From: Tepidisphaeraceae bacterium
GTDB taxonomy: Bacteria; Planctomycetota; Phycisphaerae; Tepidisphaerales; Tepidisphaeraceae
NCBI GenBank assembly: GCA_025450555.1
Contig: JANWHF010000049.1
Coordinates: 1 to 6,072, forward strand
Length of the DNA stretch: 6,072 nucleotides
Direction of reading: 5' to 3'
A program made the translations under genes and the position numbers. Shown here one piece after another: positions 1 to 6,015 of the stretch. How positions within the stretch are numbered: position 1 is the first letter of the stretch; every line of letters starts with the position of its first letter. Under the pieces are notes generated by a model, which saw only the letters and a program-made list of their open reading frames with translations, searched no databases and was not told the DNA's origin.

Positions 1-71
1 ATTTTGGATGCTATTGCCGACTCTTTCTGGGTCACTGCCGTCCGATGATTCGGCTCAAGCAGCCGGCTCAT
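1..71 (-). CDS. Possible 5' end of a divergent gene, partial at left edge
   Basis: On the minus strand an ATG at 69-71 opens a frame that stays open to the window edge, giving 23 complete codons that begin MSRLLEPNHRTAV. The frame is also open for a further 19 codons upstream, to a TAG at 129-131, and reads as plausible protein (for example IALQEFIDQ). No closer start codon is seen there. An AGGA lies about 13 nt before the ATG, which is far for a ribosome binding site. If real, the gene is transcribed away from the PilZ gene and the two share the region 72-185 as a divergent promoter. The fragment is too short to assign a function, and a run this short without a stop can occur by chance. Confidence 0.28.
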   Translation of the reverse strand, partial: MSRLLEPNHRTAVTQKESAIASK

Positions 72-173
72 TTGGTCGATAAATTCCTGAAGTGCGATTG
101 TTCTGTCACGCGCGGAGAAATTTACGCGCTAAGAGAAGTTCAGTCGCGGCCGAGTCCTTCCACTTACTCCATC

Positions 174-177
174 GAGG
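174..177 (+). promoter_or_regulatory. Ribosome binding site of the PilZ gene
   Basis: GAGG lies 8 nt before the ATG at 186. The alternative in-frame ATG at 45 has no purine-rich motif in front of it, so this site decides the start. Confidence 0.5.
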
Positions 178-185
178 CGACGCGA

Positions 186-599
186 ATGCTTTTAACCGCG
201 GGCCAGTTCAAAGAGATGATTGCCAGCTTGCGAACGCCTCAATCCAAAGGCGATCGCCGCAAGTCAGCGCGCCTCCAGGTGCAGGCTTCCACGCTGATCG
301 CTCCGCTGACAGCCAAGGGACATGACGAGCAATTCACTGTTTTGGCCAAGGATATTTCTTTGGAAGGCGTCGGGCTGCTTTCATCCGTCGCACTTCAGGC
401 GGGGCAGCAGATTCTCATTCACCTGGCCAAGGAAAAAGGCGAGACAGCGTACGTCGTCTGCACCGTCATGCACTGCTCGGAAATCGCCGACAGCGTCTAT
501 TCGCACGGCGTGAAATTCGATCGCATCATCAAGGGTGACGCCAGCAATTCCAACAGCCCCAGCCGCTCGAAGGAAACGTTTGAAGCGGTACTCGCCTGA
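186..599 (+). CDS. PilZ-domain protein, predicted c-di-GMP receptor
   Basis: This is a small cytoplasmic protein of 137 residues that is essentially one PilZ domain. Both signature motifs that bind cyclic di-GMP are visible: the RxxxR motif at Arg25-Arg29 (in GDRRKSARL) and DxSxxG at Asp56-Ser58-Gly61 (in AKDISLEGVG). They are followed by the beta-barrel strands ILIHLAKEKGETAYVVCTVMH and GVKFDRI. Proteins of this kind change shape on binding c-di-GMP and act on partners that control motility, exopolysaccharide or secretion; the partner here is unknown. A Ser/Asn-rich tail follows the domain. The ATG at 186 is preferred over the in-frame ATG at 45 because it has a GAGG at good spacing and removes 47 residues that look non-conserved and lie outside the domain. 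The gene stands alone and converges on the zinc-ribbon gene. The family call is firm; the biological role is not known. Confidence 0.88.
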   Translation: MLLTAGQFKEMIASLRTPQSKGDRRKSARLQVQASTLIAPLTAKGHDEQFTVLAKDISLEGVGLLSSVALQAGQQILIHLAKEKGETAYVVCTVMHCSEIADSVYSHGVKFDRIIKGDASNSNSPSRSKETFEAVLA

Positions 600-621
600 G
601 CGGCGACGCCGCTCTTCTCTC
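598..621 (+). terminator. GC-rich hairpin between convergent genes, possible terminator
   Basis: A perfect 7-bp stem, GAGCGGC (598-604) and GCCGCTC (608-614), encloses the trinucleotide GAC. On the plus strand it is followed by TTCTCTC, a weak pyrimidine tract. It begins inside the TGA stop codon of the PilZ gene. On the minus strand it lies 25 nt beyond the end of the zinc-ribbon gene but lacks a T run there. It could end PilZ transcription and perhaps limit read-through from the opposite gene. Confidence 0.5.
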
Positions 622-638
622 AACCCTCGGCAGGCCAC

Positions 639-1784
639 TCATCCCCTTGGCGGCTCGGAAGAAACCGGCATCTCCTGATCGGATGCCTGCGCTTCGGGGG
701 CAGGCGGTTCAGCCGACGGTTTTTCCTTCACTTCCAGGTTTCCCGTCAGACTGGATTCGTCCATGCGATGCTGAATGACGCGCTGGAGATGTTCGCACGT
801 GCGACCTTTGTAAAGGCCCATCAGCTTTCCATTGACGTACACTTCGCATTCGACCGGCGGAGTGCCGGCATCGACCGCGGTCTTCACCGATTCGCCTTGT
901 GCGCTTGAAAGCAGCGTCCCAATCTTTCCCTTGGCTCGCCGCTCCGCAGGATCGAGCTTTTCGGGCGAGCGCTTGCGCGGCGCCCGCGGCTTGGAGGCCG
1001 AGTCAGGTTCGCTCTCGGTATGCTTGCCGCGCGAATTGATGGCGGTTTCCGGCGGAAGATCTTCGGGGATGAACAGCATTCGGCCGCAGCTTGGGCAGAA
1101 AACCAGCTCGTCGCGCGAATGGAGCTTGTTGTAAACGTCGGTGACCAGATCCATGTTGCAGGCGCCGCAGGCATATTCCTCGCGACGCCGATCGGGCTTG
1201 AGCAGGGGGCTCATGGCCTCGCCTTCGTAGCGCTCGGCAAGCCGCTCGAACGCATCGCGCAGCTTGGCCGGAACGGCGGCCGCCGCCTCATCGCGCGCGG
1301 GTCGCAGTGCATCGACTTCCGCCTGCAACGCATCGAGCGTCTGACCCATCTGCTCGCGCATCGTCGAGAGCTTCGCTTGCTCCGCCTCGGCCAGCGCTGC
1401 CAGGTCCTTGACCTCCGCCTGAAGCTTTTCGACCGTTTCCATCTGCTTAAGCAGCTCATCTTCCAGTTTGCCGCGATCCACCTTCTCGGTGTTGATCTCG
1501 ACGAGAAACGCCTGATATTCCTTGTTGTTCTTGGCCACCTGCTGCTGAGAGCGAAGGCGCTCGATTCGGGCATCGCGCGATTTCACTTCCAGCTCGAGCT
1601 GCGCGGCGGAAGACTGCTGCTCGCGAAGGTGGGTCTGTGCTGCTTTGAGTTTTTCGTTGAGGTCGGTGACTTTGCGGTCCTGCAGACGGACGTTCTTGCT
1701 GGCGGCATCGAGCCGCCCCTGCGCTTCGCGGAGCTTTTGATCGGCTTGGAATAGTTTGACCAGGGAAATGTTGGTCGGACCCAT
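639..1784 (-). CDS. Coiled-coil C4 zinc-ribbon protein, DUF164/COG1579 type
   Basis: The predicted protein has 381 residues and no signal peptide or membrane segment, so it should be cytoplasmic. Residues about 8-185 form a long charged heptad-rich coiled coil containing the family-like segment VAKNNKEYQAFLVEI (83-97). A C4 zinc ribbon follows, with ligands Cys206-x2-Cys209 and Cys230-x2-Cys233 (YACGACNMDL and FCPSCGRMLF). This is the arrangement of DUF164 proteins such as Helicobacter HP0958/FlgZ and Chlamydia CT398. Those are hairpin coiled coils that bind partners including RpoN and flagellar or secretion components; the role in this organism cannot be read from sequence. Beyond the usual end of the family there is a basic, proline-rich linker (about 255-290), a small ordered-looking segment (312-341, CEVYVNGKLMGLYKG) and a Pro/Glu-rich tail. 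The ATG at 1784 is chosen over a TTG at 1805 because AAAGGA lies 9 nt before it. Family confidence is high, function low. Confidence 0.88.
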   Translation of the reverse strand: MGPTNISLVKLFQADQKLREAQGRLDAASKNVRLQDRKVTDLNEKLKAAQTHLREQQSSAAQLELEVKSRDARIERLRSQQQVAKNNKEYQAFLVEINTEKVDRGKLEDELLKQMETVEKLQAEVKDLAALAEAEQAKLSTMREQMGQTLDALQAEVDALRPARDEAAAAVPAKLRDAFERLAERYEGEAMSPLLKPDRRREEYACGACNMDLVTDVYNKLHSRDELVFCPSCGRMLFIPEDLPPETAINSRGKHTESEPDSASKPRAPRKRSPEKLDPAERRAKGKIGTLLSSAQGESVKTAVDAGTPPVECEVYVNGKLMGLYKGRTCEHLQRVIQHRMDESSLTGNLEVKEKPSAEPPAPEAQASDQEMPVSSEPPRG

Positions 1785-1793
1785 TTCTGCAAT

Positions 1794-1799
1794 TCCTTT
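1794..1799 (-). promoter_or_regulatory. Ribosome binding site of the zinc-ribbon gene
   Basis: On the minus strand AAAGGA is followed by 9 nt and then the ATG at 1782-1784. This favours that ATG over the upstream in-frame TTG at 1803-1805, which would place the site inside the coding sequence. Confidence 0.55.
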
Positions 1800-1813
1800 G
1801 CTCAATCGTCATC

Positions 1814-1831
1814 CGGCCCTTGGCCGGGCCG
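1814..1831 (-). other. Small GC hairpin in the leader of the zinc-ribbon gene
   Basis: CGGCCC (1814-1819) and GGGCCG (1826-1831) are perfect complements with a 6-nt loop. The hairpin sits about 30 nt upstream of the zinc-ribbon start codon, so it would lie in its mRNA leader if transcription begins near 1843. It is short, and no regulatory role can be shown. Confidence 0.3.
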
Positions 1832-1849
1832 AACGAGGGAAAGCTATTC

Positions 1850-1877
1850 ATTATGCAAAGTCTTGAGCGAATGAAAA
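1850..1877 (-). promoter_or_regulatory. Weak sigma70-like promoter candidate for the zinc-ribbon gene
   Basis: Read on the minus strand, TTTTCA (1872-1877) is separated by 16 nt from CATAAT (1850-1855). These match the -35 and -10 consensus at 4 of 6 and 5 of 6 positions. Transcription would start near 1843 and leave a leader of about 60 nt. This is a by-eye match in an AT-richer stretch; promoter consensus in this lineage is not assured. Confidence 0.22.
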
Positions 1878-1939
1878 GGGCCGGGCGGAAATCGTTGCAA
1901 GTCGCGCCACGGGGCGGGCTTGGCCAATGCCGGCCGCGG

Positions 1940-2002
1940 TTTGAAATCTCAGACCTCAAATTTGAAATCTCAGATTTGAAATTTGAGATCTCAGAGGAAG
2001 GC
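1940..2002 (+). repeat. 21-bp tandem repeat forming a 49-nt imperfect palindrome
   Basis: TTTGAAATCTCAGA occurs at 1940-1953 and 1961-1974, and as TTTGAGATCTCAGA at 1982-1995, giving three units with an exact 21-bp period. The first two units differ at only 3 of 21 positions, and the third diverges after its first 14 bases. The same stretch is a dyad centred on base 1971: positions 1947-1970 and 1972-1995 are complementary at 21 of 24 pairs, with mismatches at 1950/1992, 1954/1988 and 1964/1978. It is much richer in A and T than the flanking genes. It lies in the divergent region, 106-161 nt upstream of the glycosidase start. It could be an intergenic repeat element, a cruciform- or hairpin-forming site, or a binding site for a dimeric regulator. 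As far as I recall, AT-rich repeats of this flavour are scattered between planctomycete genes, but I cannot confirm that here. Confidence 0.8.
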
Positions 2003-2090
2003 CAGCGTTGGTCGCACAACAGGCCGGCGAAGCGTTGGGTAGTGAGATCGAGGCGAGCCATGCGCTCCAAAGCACCCGTCGAACTGACCC

Positions 2091-2095
2091 AGGGA
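2091..2095 (+). promoter_or_regulatory. Ribosome binding site of the glycosidase gene
   Basis: AGGGA lies 5 nt before the ATG at 2101 and 8 nt before the adjacent in-frame ATG at 2104. Either ATG can be the true start; they differ by one residue. The site supports starting here and not at the in-frame TTG at 2008. Confidence 0.45.
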
Positions 2096-2100
2096 TTGTC

Positions 2101-5100
2101 ATGATGACAAGCGCCTTTCGATTTTTGATTCTGCTGACATTGCTCATTGGCGTCGATGCGCGGGGGCAGGAGACAACGCTTCCACCCGATGTGAAAGTCG
2201 TCTGGGACATGAGCCGGGCGTGGCAGCAGACCACGCCGACTCGGCAGCGGATCTGCATCAATGGCCTCTGGCAATGGCAGCCCGCTAACGATGCAAATCA
2301 ATCGGCTCCGCCATCGGACGGCTGGGGCTACTTCAAAGTGCCGGGCTGTTGGCCGGGGATCACGGATTATCTGCAGAAAGATTCGCAGACCGTCTTTGCC
2401 AATCCGAGATGGAAGAATGAGCGACTCCAGGATGTGAAGGCGGCCTGGTATCAGCGGGAAATCGAGATTCCCAAGGAGTGGAGCAGCCGCCGAATCACGC
2501 TGTCGGCCGCTTTCGTCGATTCGCTGGCAATGGTTTATGTCGATGGAAAACAGGCCGGTACGATCCGATTTCCTGCGGGCGAGGTCGATCTTTCCGCACA
2601 ATGTCAGCCGGGGCAAAAGCATGTTCTCTCGATGCTGGTCAAGGCGCTGCCGCTCAAAGATGTGATGACTGCCTATCGCGACACCGCCAACGCCAGGCAG
2701 ATCAAAGGCGAAGTTCCCCGCCGAGGTCTGTGCGGCGATGTTTACCTGATCTCGACTCCAACGACCGCGCGCATTGCTGATGTGAAAATCGAAACGTCGG
2801 TTCGTAAAAGCGAATTGACAATTGATACGGCATTGGATGGTCTGGCGGATGGCCGCCCTTATGTTCTTAAAGCTGTGATCAGCCAGGGGCAAAAGATTGC
2901 CGAGTTTTCGAGCGGCTCCTTTACAAAGGCGGATCTCGCTGACGGTCAATTCCGGTTTTCTTCCAAATGGAAGCCGGATCAGCTCTGGGACATCGATACG
3001 CCGCAAAACCAGTACACAGCGCAGCTTTCCCTGACGGATGCGAATTCCAATGTGCTGGACGTCAGTTGGCCAACTCCGTTCGGCTTTCGCGAATTCTGGA
3101 TCGACGGCAAAGATTTTTACCTGAATGGCAGCCGGATTTATCTCTCGGCCGTTCCCATCGACAACGCGCAGATCGGCGCCGCTTCGGCCAATTACCAGGC
3201 CGTCCATGAGACGCTCGAACGGCTCAAGCGCATCGGCATCAATCTCGTTTACACGCACAATTACGATTGCCTGCCTGGCTCGCACCTCGAATTCGATGAG
3301 TTGCTGCACGCAGCCGATGACGTCGGCATGCTCGTCTCCTTCACGCAGCCGCATTTTGCCCAGTACGACTGGATGGCCGCCGATGCCGACCAGCACAACG
3401 GCTATGCCGATCACGCGGCCTTCTACGTTCGCGAGGCGGGAAATCATCCCTCCGTCGTCTTCTATTCGATGAGCCACAACGCGACCGGCTACGATCAGGA
3501 CATGGATCCCGATCAGATTGACGGGATTCACGCACCGCGCGAGCAATGGGGGTCGCGCAATGCCAAATTCGCGCTGCGCGCCGAGGCAATCGTCCATCAC
3601 CTCGATCCGACGCGGATCGTTTACCACCATGCCGGCGGCAACATCGGATCGATGCACACGATCAATTTCTATCCCAACTTTGCGCCAGTTCAGGAGCTGT
3701 GCGACTGGTTCGAGCACTGGTCCGACACCGGGGTTAAGCCGGTCTTTCTCTGCGAATATGGGGCTCCATTCACCTGGGACTGGACCATGTATCGCGGCTT
3801 TTACAACGGCAAGCGCGAGTTCGGCAGCGCCCCGGTGCCGTGGGAATTCTGCCTGGCCGAGTGGGATGCACAATTTCTGGGCGATCGCGCTTTTGCCGAC
3901 AATCCCCGGCAGGATGCCAACCTGCGCTGGGAAGCCGCGCAGTTTGCCGCGGGCAAGGTGTGGCATCGATGGGATTATCCCACCTCCGTCGGCTCCGGCG
4001 CCTTTGAAGATCGCAACGAGATTCTGGCGGCGTATCTGACCGACAATTGGCGCGCTTATCGCACATGGGGCGTGTCGGGGATTTCGCCCTGGGAATATGA
4101 GATTTACTGGCTGCCGCGCGGGGGACTGAATCGAGGAAAGCATGCGATCGCGGTCGATTGGGATCATCTTCAGCAGCCGGGCCTGAGCCCGGATTATGTT
4201 GGTCCGCAGGCCGATCGGATGGACACCGATCTGCAGGCCAGCGACTGGATTCCGACCGCAGCGGGCAAAGCGCTGCTGCGTAACAACCAGCCCGTGCTGG
4301 CGTACATCGCGGGCGATGCGAAGGGCTTCACGAGCAAGGATCGTGATTTCACTGCCGGCCGGGCTTTCGACAAGCAGTTGATCATCATCAACAACTCGCG
4401 CCGAAGGCAGACCTTTTCGTGCGATTGGTCGCTGGATTTGCCGGAGAAGATCACTGGTCATCAGGAAGTCGCGGTTGAAACCGGCCAGCAGGCTCGGATT
4501 CCGCTGCATTTTGAGCTTCCTGCGTCGCTTCATGCTGGCCGATATGCGCTGAATGCTTCCGTGAAATTCGCAAATAACGAACGGCAGGATGATCAATTCA
4601 TGATCGATGTTCTGCCCGCGCCAGTTCAGGTTAAGAGCGAATCCGACGTGCTGCTCTTCGATCCCAAGGGAGAGACGGCCGCGCTGCTCGACAGCCTGCA
4701 CATCGGCTATCGCCGCGTTGATGCGAACGTGAAAGCGCCGGCCGACCAAACGCTGGTCATCGGAAAGATGGCGCTGACCGTCGATGGGCCCGCGCCGGAT
4801 ATCTCTGCCGTGCGCGACGGGCTGAAGGTTATTGTTTTCGAGCAATCGAAAGACGTGCTTGAAAAGCGGCTCGGATTTCGCGTCACCGAATATGGCCTGC
4901 GCCAGGTTTTCCCGCGAATCAAAAATTGCGAGCTTTTCAATGGGGTCCCCATGGACTCGCTTCACGATTGGAACGGCGACGCGACCACCACGCCGCCGCG
5001 ACTGAGCTATGAATTGCGCCCGCAGCATGGGCCAACCGTGCAATGGTGCGGCATTCCCGTCAGCCGGCTGTGGCGATGCGGGAATCGCGGAAACGTGGCA

Positions 5101-6006
5101 TCGGTCCTGATCGAAAAGCCCGCGCGCGGTGATTTTCTGCCGATCATCGACGGCGGATTCGATCTGCAATTCAGCCCGCTCGTGGAATATCGCGAGGGCG
5201 GCGGCATGGTGATCTTCTGCCAGTTGGACGTGACTGGCCGCACGCGCGACGATGCCGCGGCAAGGAATTTGACGGCAAATCTGTTTGATTATGCATCGAA
5301 ATGGAAGCCGGAGGCGCATCGAGAGGCTGTGTACCTGGGCAATTCGCCGGGGGCGGCGCATCTTAAGGCGGCCGGGGTTCCGTTCACGCCATACGACGGC
5401 GGAATGTTGTCGCCCCAAAGGCAGGTGCTCGTCATCTCGCATGGATTTGAGCACCCTTCGGATTCGGCCGTCAAAAATATCGCTTCGTTCATCCATTCGG
5501 GTGGCCGGGTATTGACGGTGGCTTTGGATCAGGAAGAACTGAATGCGGTGATTCCCTTCAGAGTGAAAGTGACGTTGACCGAGCATGCAAGCGCGATGTT
5601 TTCGCCGCAGGGGAATCTCCTTCAGGGCATTGGACCTGCGGATGTCTACGATCGCGCGCCGCGCAAGATTCCGCTTATCTCCAGCGGCCCGCAAATAGAT
5701 GCAATCGGCGATGGCGTCCTTGCTGATGCACCTGATGGTTCCCAAATACGAAGCGCAATCTTCTTCCAACTCGCCCCCTGGCAATTTGATTATGAGCACA
5801 ATTACGGTCTGAAGCGTACCTACCGCCGCATCGCATTCACACTCGATCGGATCATTTCAAATATGGGAGTCAATGAATCCAATCCGCTGATTTCCAATTT
5901 TAATGCACCGGTTCGGCGGGGCGATCATGATCAACGCTGGCTCAACAGCTATTACCTCGATCAGCCGCAGGAATGGGACGATCCCTATCGTCACTTCCGA
6001 TGGTAG
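2101..6006 (+). CDS. Exported GH2-type glycoside hydrolase with long C-terminal extension
   Basis: The protein has 1301 residues, longer than typical GH2 enzymes. Residues 1-22 look like a Sec signal peptide: a basic residue at 7, a hydrophobic core FLILLTLLIGV, and cleavage after VDA or ARG. Residues about 45-215 match the GH2 sugar-binding jelly roll (AAWYQREIEIP, VDSLAMVYVDGKQAG), and about 225-325 an Ig-like strand domain. The TIM barrel runs from about 328 (FGFREFWIDGKDFYLNG) to 670 (SGISPWEYEIYW). NHPSVVFYSMSHN (448-460) aligns with the usual NHPSxxxWSxGNE, so the acid/base glutamate position is Asn460. PVFLCEYGAP supplies the nucleophile Glu552. A beta-sandwich (about 755-845) and two alpha/beta segments resembling amidotransferase-like domains (about 849-945 and 1076-1165) follow. 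The family cleaves beta-linked galactose, glucuronic acid or mannose residues; the substrate here is not determinable. The ATG at 2101 is chosen because the signal peptide starts there. The gene stands alone, with no transporter or regulator beside it. Confidence 0.9.
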   Translation: MMTSAFRFLILLTLLIGVDARGQETTLPPDVKVVWDMSRAWQQTTPTRQRICINGLWQWQPANDANQSAPPSDGWGYFKVPGCWPGITDYLQKDSQTVFANPRWKNERLQDVKAAWYQREIEIPKEWSSRRITLSAAFVDSLAMVYVDGKQAGTIRFPAGEVDLSAQCQPGQKHVLSMLVKALPLKDVMTAYRDTANARQIKGEVPRRGLCGDVYLISTPTTARIADVKIETSVRKSELTIDTALDGLADGRPYVLKAVISQGQKIAEFSSGSFTKADLADGQFRFSSKWKPDQLWDIDTPQNQYTAQLSLTDANSNVLDVSWPTPFGFREFWIDGKDFYLNGSRIYLSAVPIDNAQIGAASANYQAVHETLERLKRIGINLVYTHNYDCLPGSHLEFDELLHAADDVGMLVSFTQPHFAQYDWMAADADQHNGYADHAAFYVREAGNHPSVVFYSMSHNATGYDQDMDPDQIDGIHAPREQWGSRNAKFALRAEAIVHHLDPTRIVYHHAGGNIGSMHTINFYPNFAPVQELCDWFEHWSDTGVKPVFLCEYGAPFTWDWTMYRGFYNGKREFGSAPVPWEFCLAEWDAQFLGDRAFADNPRQDANLRWEAAQFAAGKVWHRWDYPTSVGSGAFEDRNEILAAYLTDNWRAYRTWGVSGISPWEYEIYWLPRGGLNRGKHAIAVDWDHLQQPGLSPDYVGPQADRMDTDLQASDWIPTAAGKALLRNNQPVLAYIAGDAKGFTSKDRDFTAGRAFDKQLIIINNSRRRQTFSCDWSLDLPEKITGHQEVAVETGQQARIPLHFELPASLHAGRYALNASVKFANNERQDDQFMIDVLPAPVQVKSESDVLLFDPKGETAALLDSLHIGYRRVDANVKAPADQTLVIGKMALTVDGPAPDISAVRDGLKVIVFEQSKDVLEKRLGFRVTEYGLRQVFPRIKNCELFNGVPMDSLHDWNGDATTTPPRLSYELRPQHGPTVQWCGIPVSRLWRCGNRGNVASVLIEKPARGDFLPIIDGGFDLQFSPLVEYREGGGMVIFCQLDVTGRTRDDAAARNLTANLFDYASKWKPEAHREAVYLGNSPGAAHLKAAGVPFTPYDGGMLSPQRQVLVISHGFEHPSDSAVKNIASFIHSGGRVLTVALDQEELNAVIPFRVKVTLTEHASAMFSPQGNLLQGIGPADVYDRAPRKIPLISSGPQIDAIGDGVLADAPDGSQIRSAIFFQLAPWQFDYEHNYGLKRTYRRIAFTLDRIISNMGVNESNPLISNFNAPVRRGDHDQRWLNSYYLDQPQEWDDPYRHFRW

Positions 6007-6015
6007 AAGATCCAA

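Larger units (their letters stand above)
1785..2100. other. Divergent intergenic region
   Basis: This 316-base stretch separates the zinc-ribbon gene (minus strand) from the glycosidase gene (plus strand) and must carry both promoters. Apart from the repeat at 1940-2002, the leader hairpin and the weak promoter candidate described separately, I see no RNA gene, no convincing small protein and no clear promoter for the glycosidase. An open frame crosses it on the plus strand only because the 21-bp repeat has no stop in that frame, where it gives FEISDLK heptads. Confidence 0.6.

Noticed and set aside
45..185. Upstream ATG at 45 as the start of the PilZ protein
   Set aside because: It lacks a ribosome binding site and adds 47 residues outside the PilZ domain. 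The ATG at 186 has GAGG 8 nt upstream.
1020..1754. A plus-strand open frame of 244 codons opposite the zinc-ribbon gene
   Set aside because: It is the in-register antisense of a well-supported coiled-coil and zinc-ribbon gene. Its Leu/Arg-rich product is the expected mirror of a Glu/Lys/Gln-rich coiled coil.
1940..2002. A short repeat array that could be mistaken for a CRISPR array
   Set aside because: The units are contiguous at 21 bp with no unique spacers, and no cas gene is nearby.
2008..2100. Upstream TTG at 2008 as the start of the glycosidase
   Set aside because: It would bury the signal peptide behind 31 polar residues and start just after the repeat. ATG 2101/2104 gives a normal Sec signal and has AGGGA nearby.
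1820..2104. A plus-strand open frame of 94 codons with FEISDLK heptad repeats, which could suggest a small repeat protein
   Set aside because: The heptads are simply the 21-bp DNA repeat read in frame, and the minus strand is open across the same stretch. There is no ribosome binding site or recognisable domain, and the frame overlaps the glycosidase start.
3518..4039. A plus-strand open frame of 173 codons within the glycosidase, in another frame
   Set aside because: It overlaps the catalytic barrel completely, is Arg/Ser/Pro-rich as expected of a shifted frame in GC-rich DNA, and has no domain.
1456..5799. A minus-strand open frame of 1447 codons covering most of the glycosidase gene
   Set aside because: It is in exact antisense register with the glycosidase, and its openness follows from the absence of TTA, CTA and TCA codons in that gene. 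Its product is Arg/Ile-rich with no recognisable domain, it begins at a GTG without a good ribosome binding site, and it runs across two real genes and the repeat.
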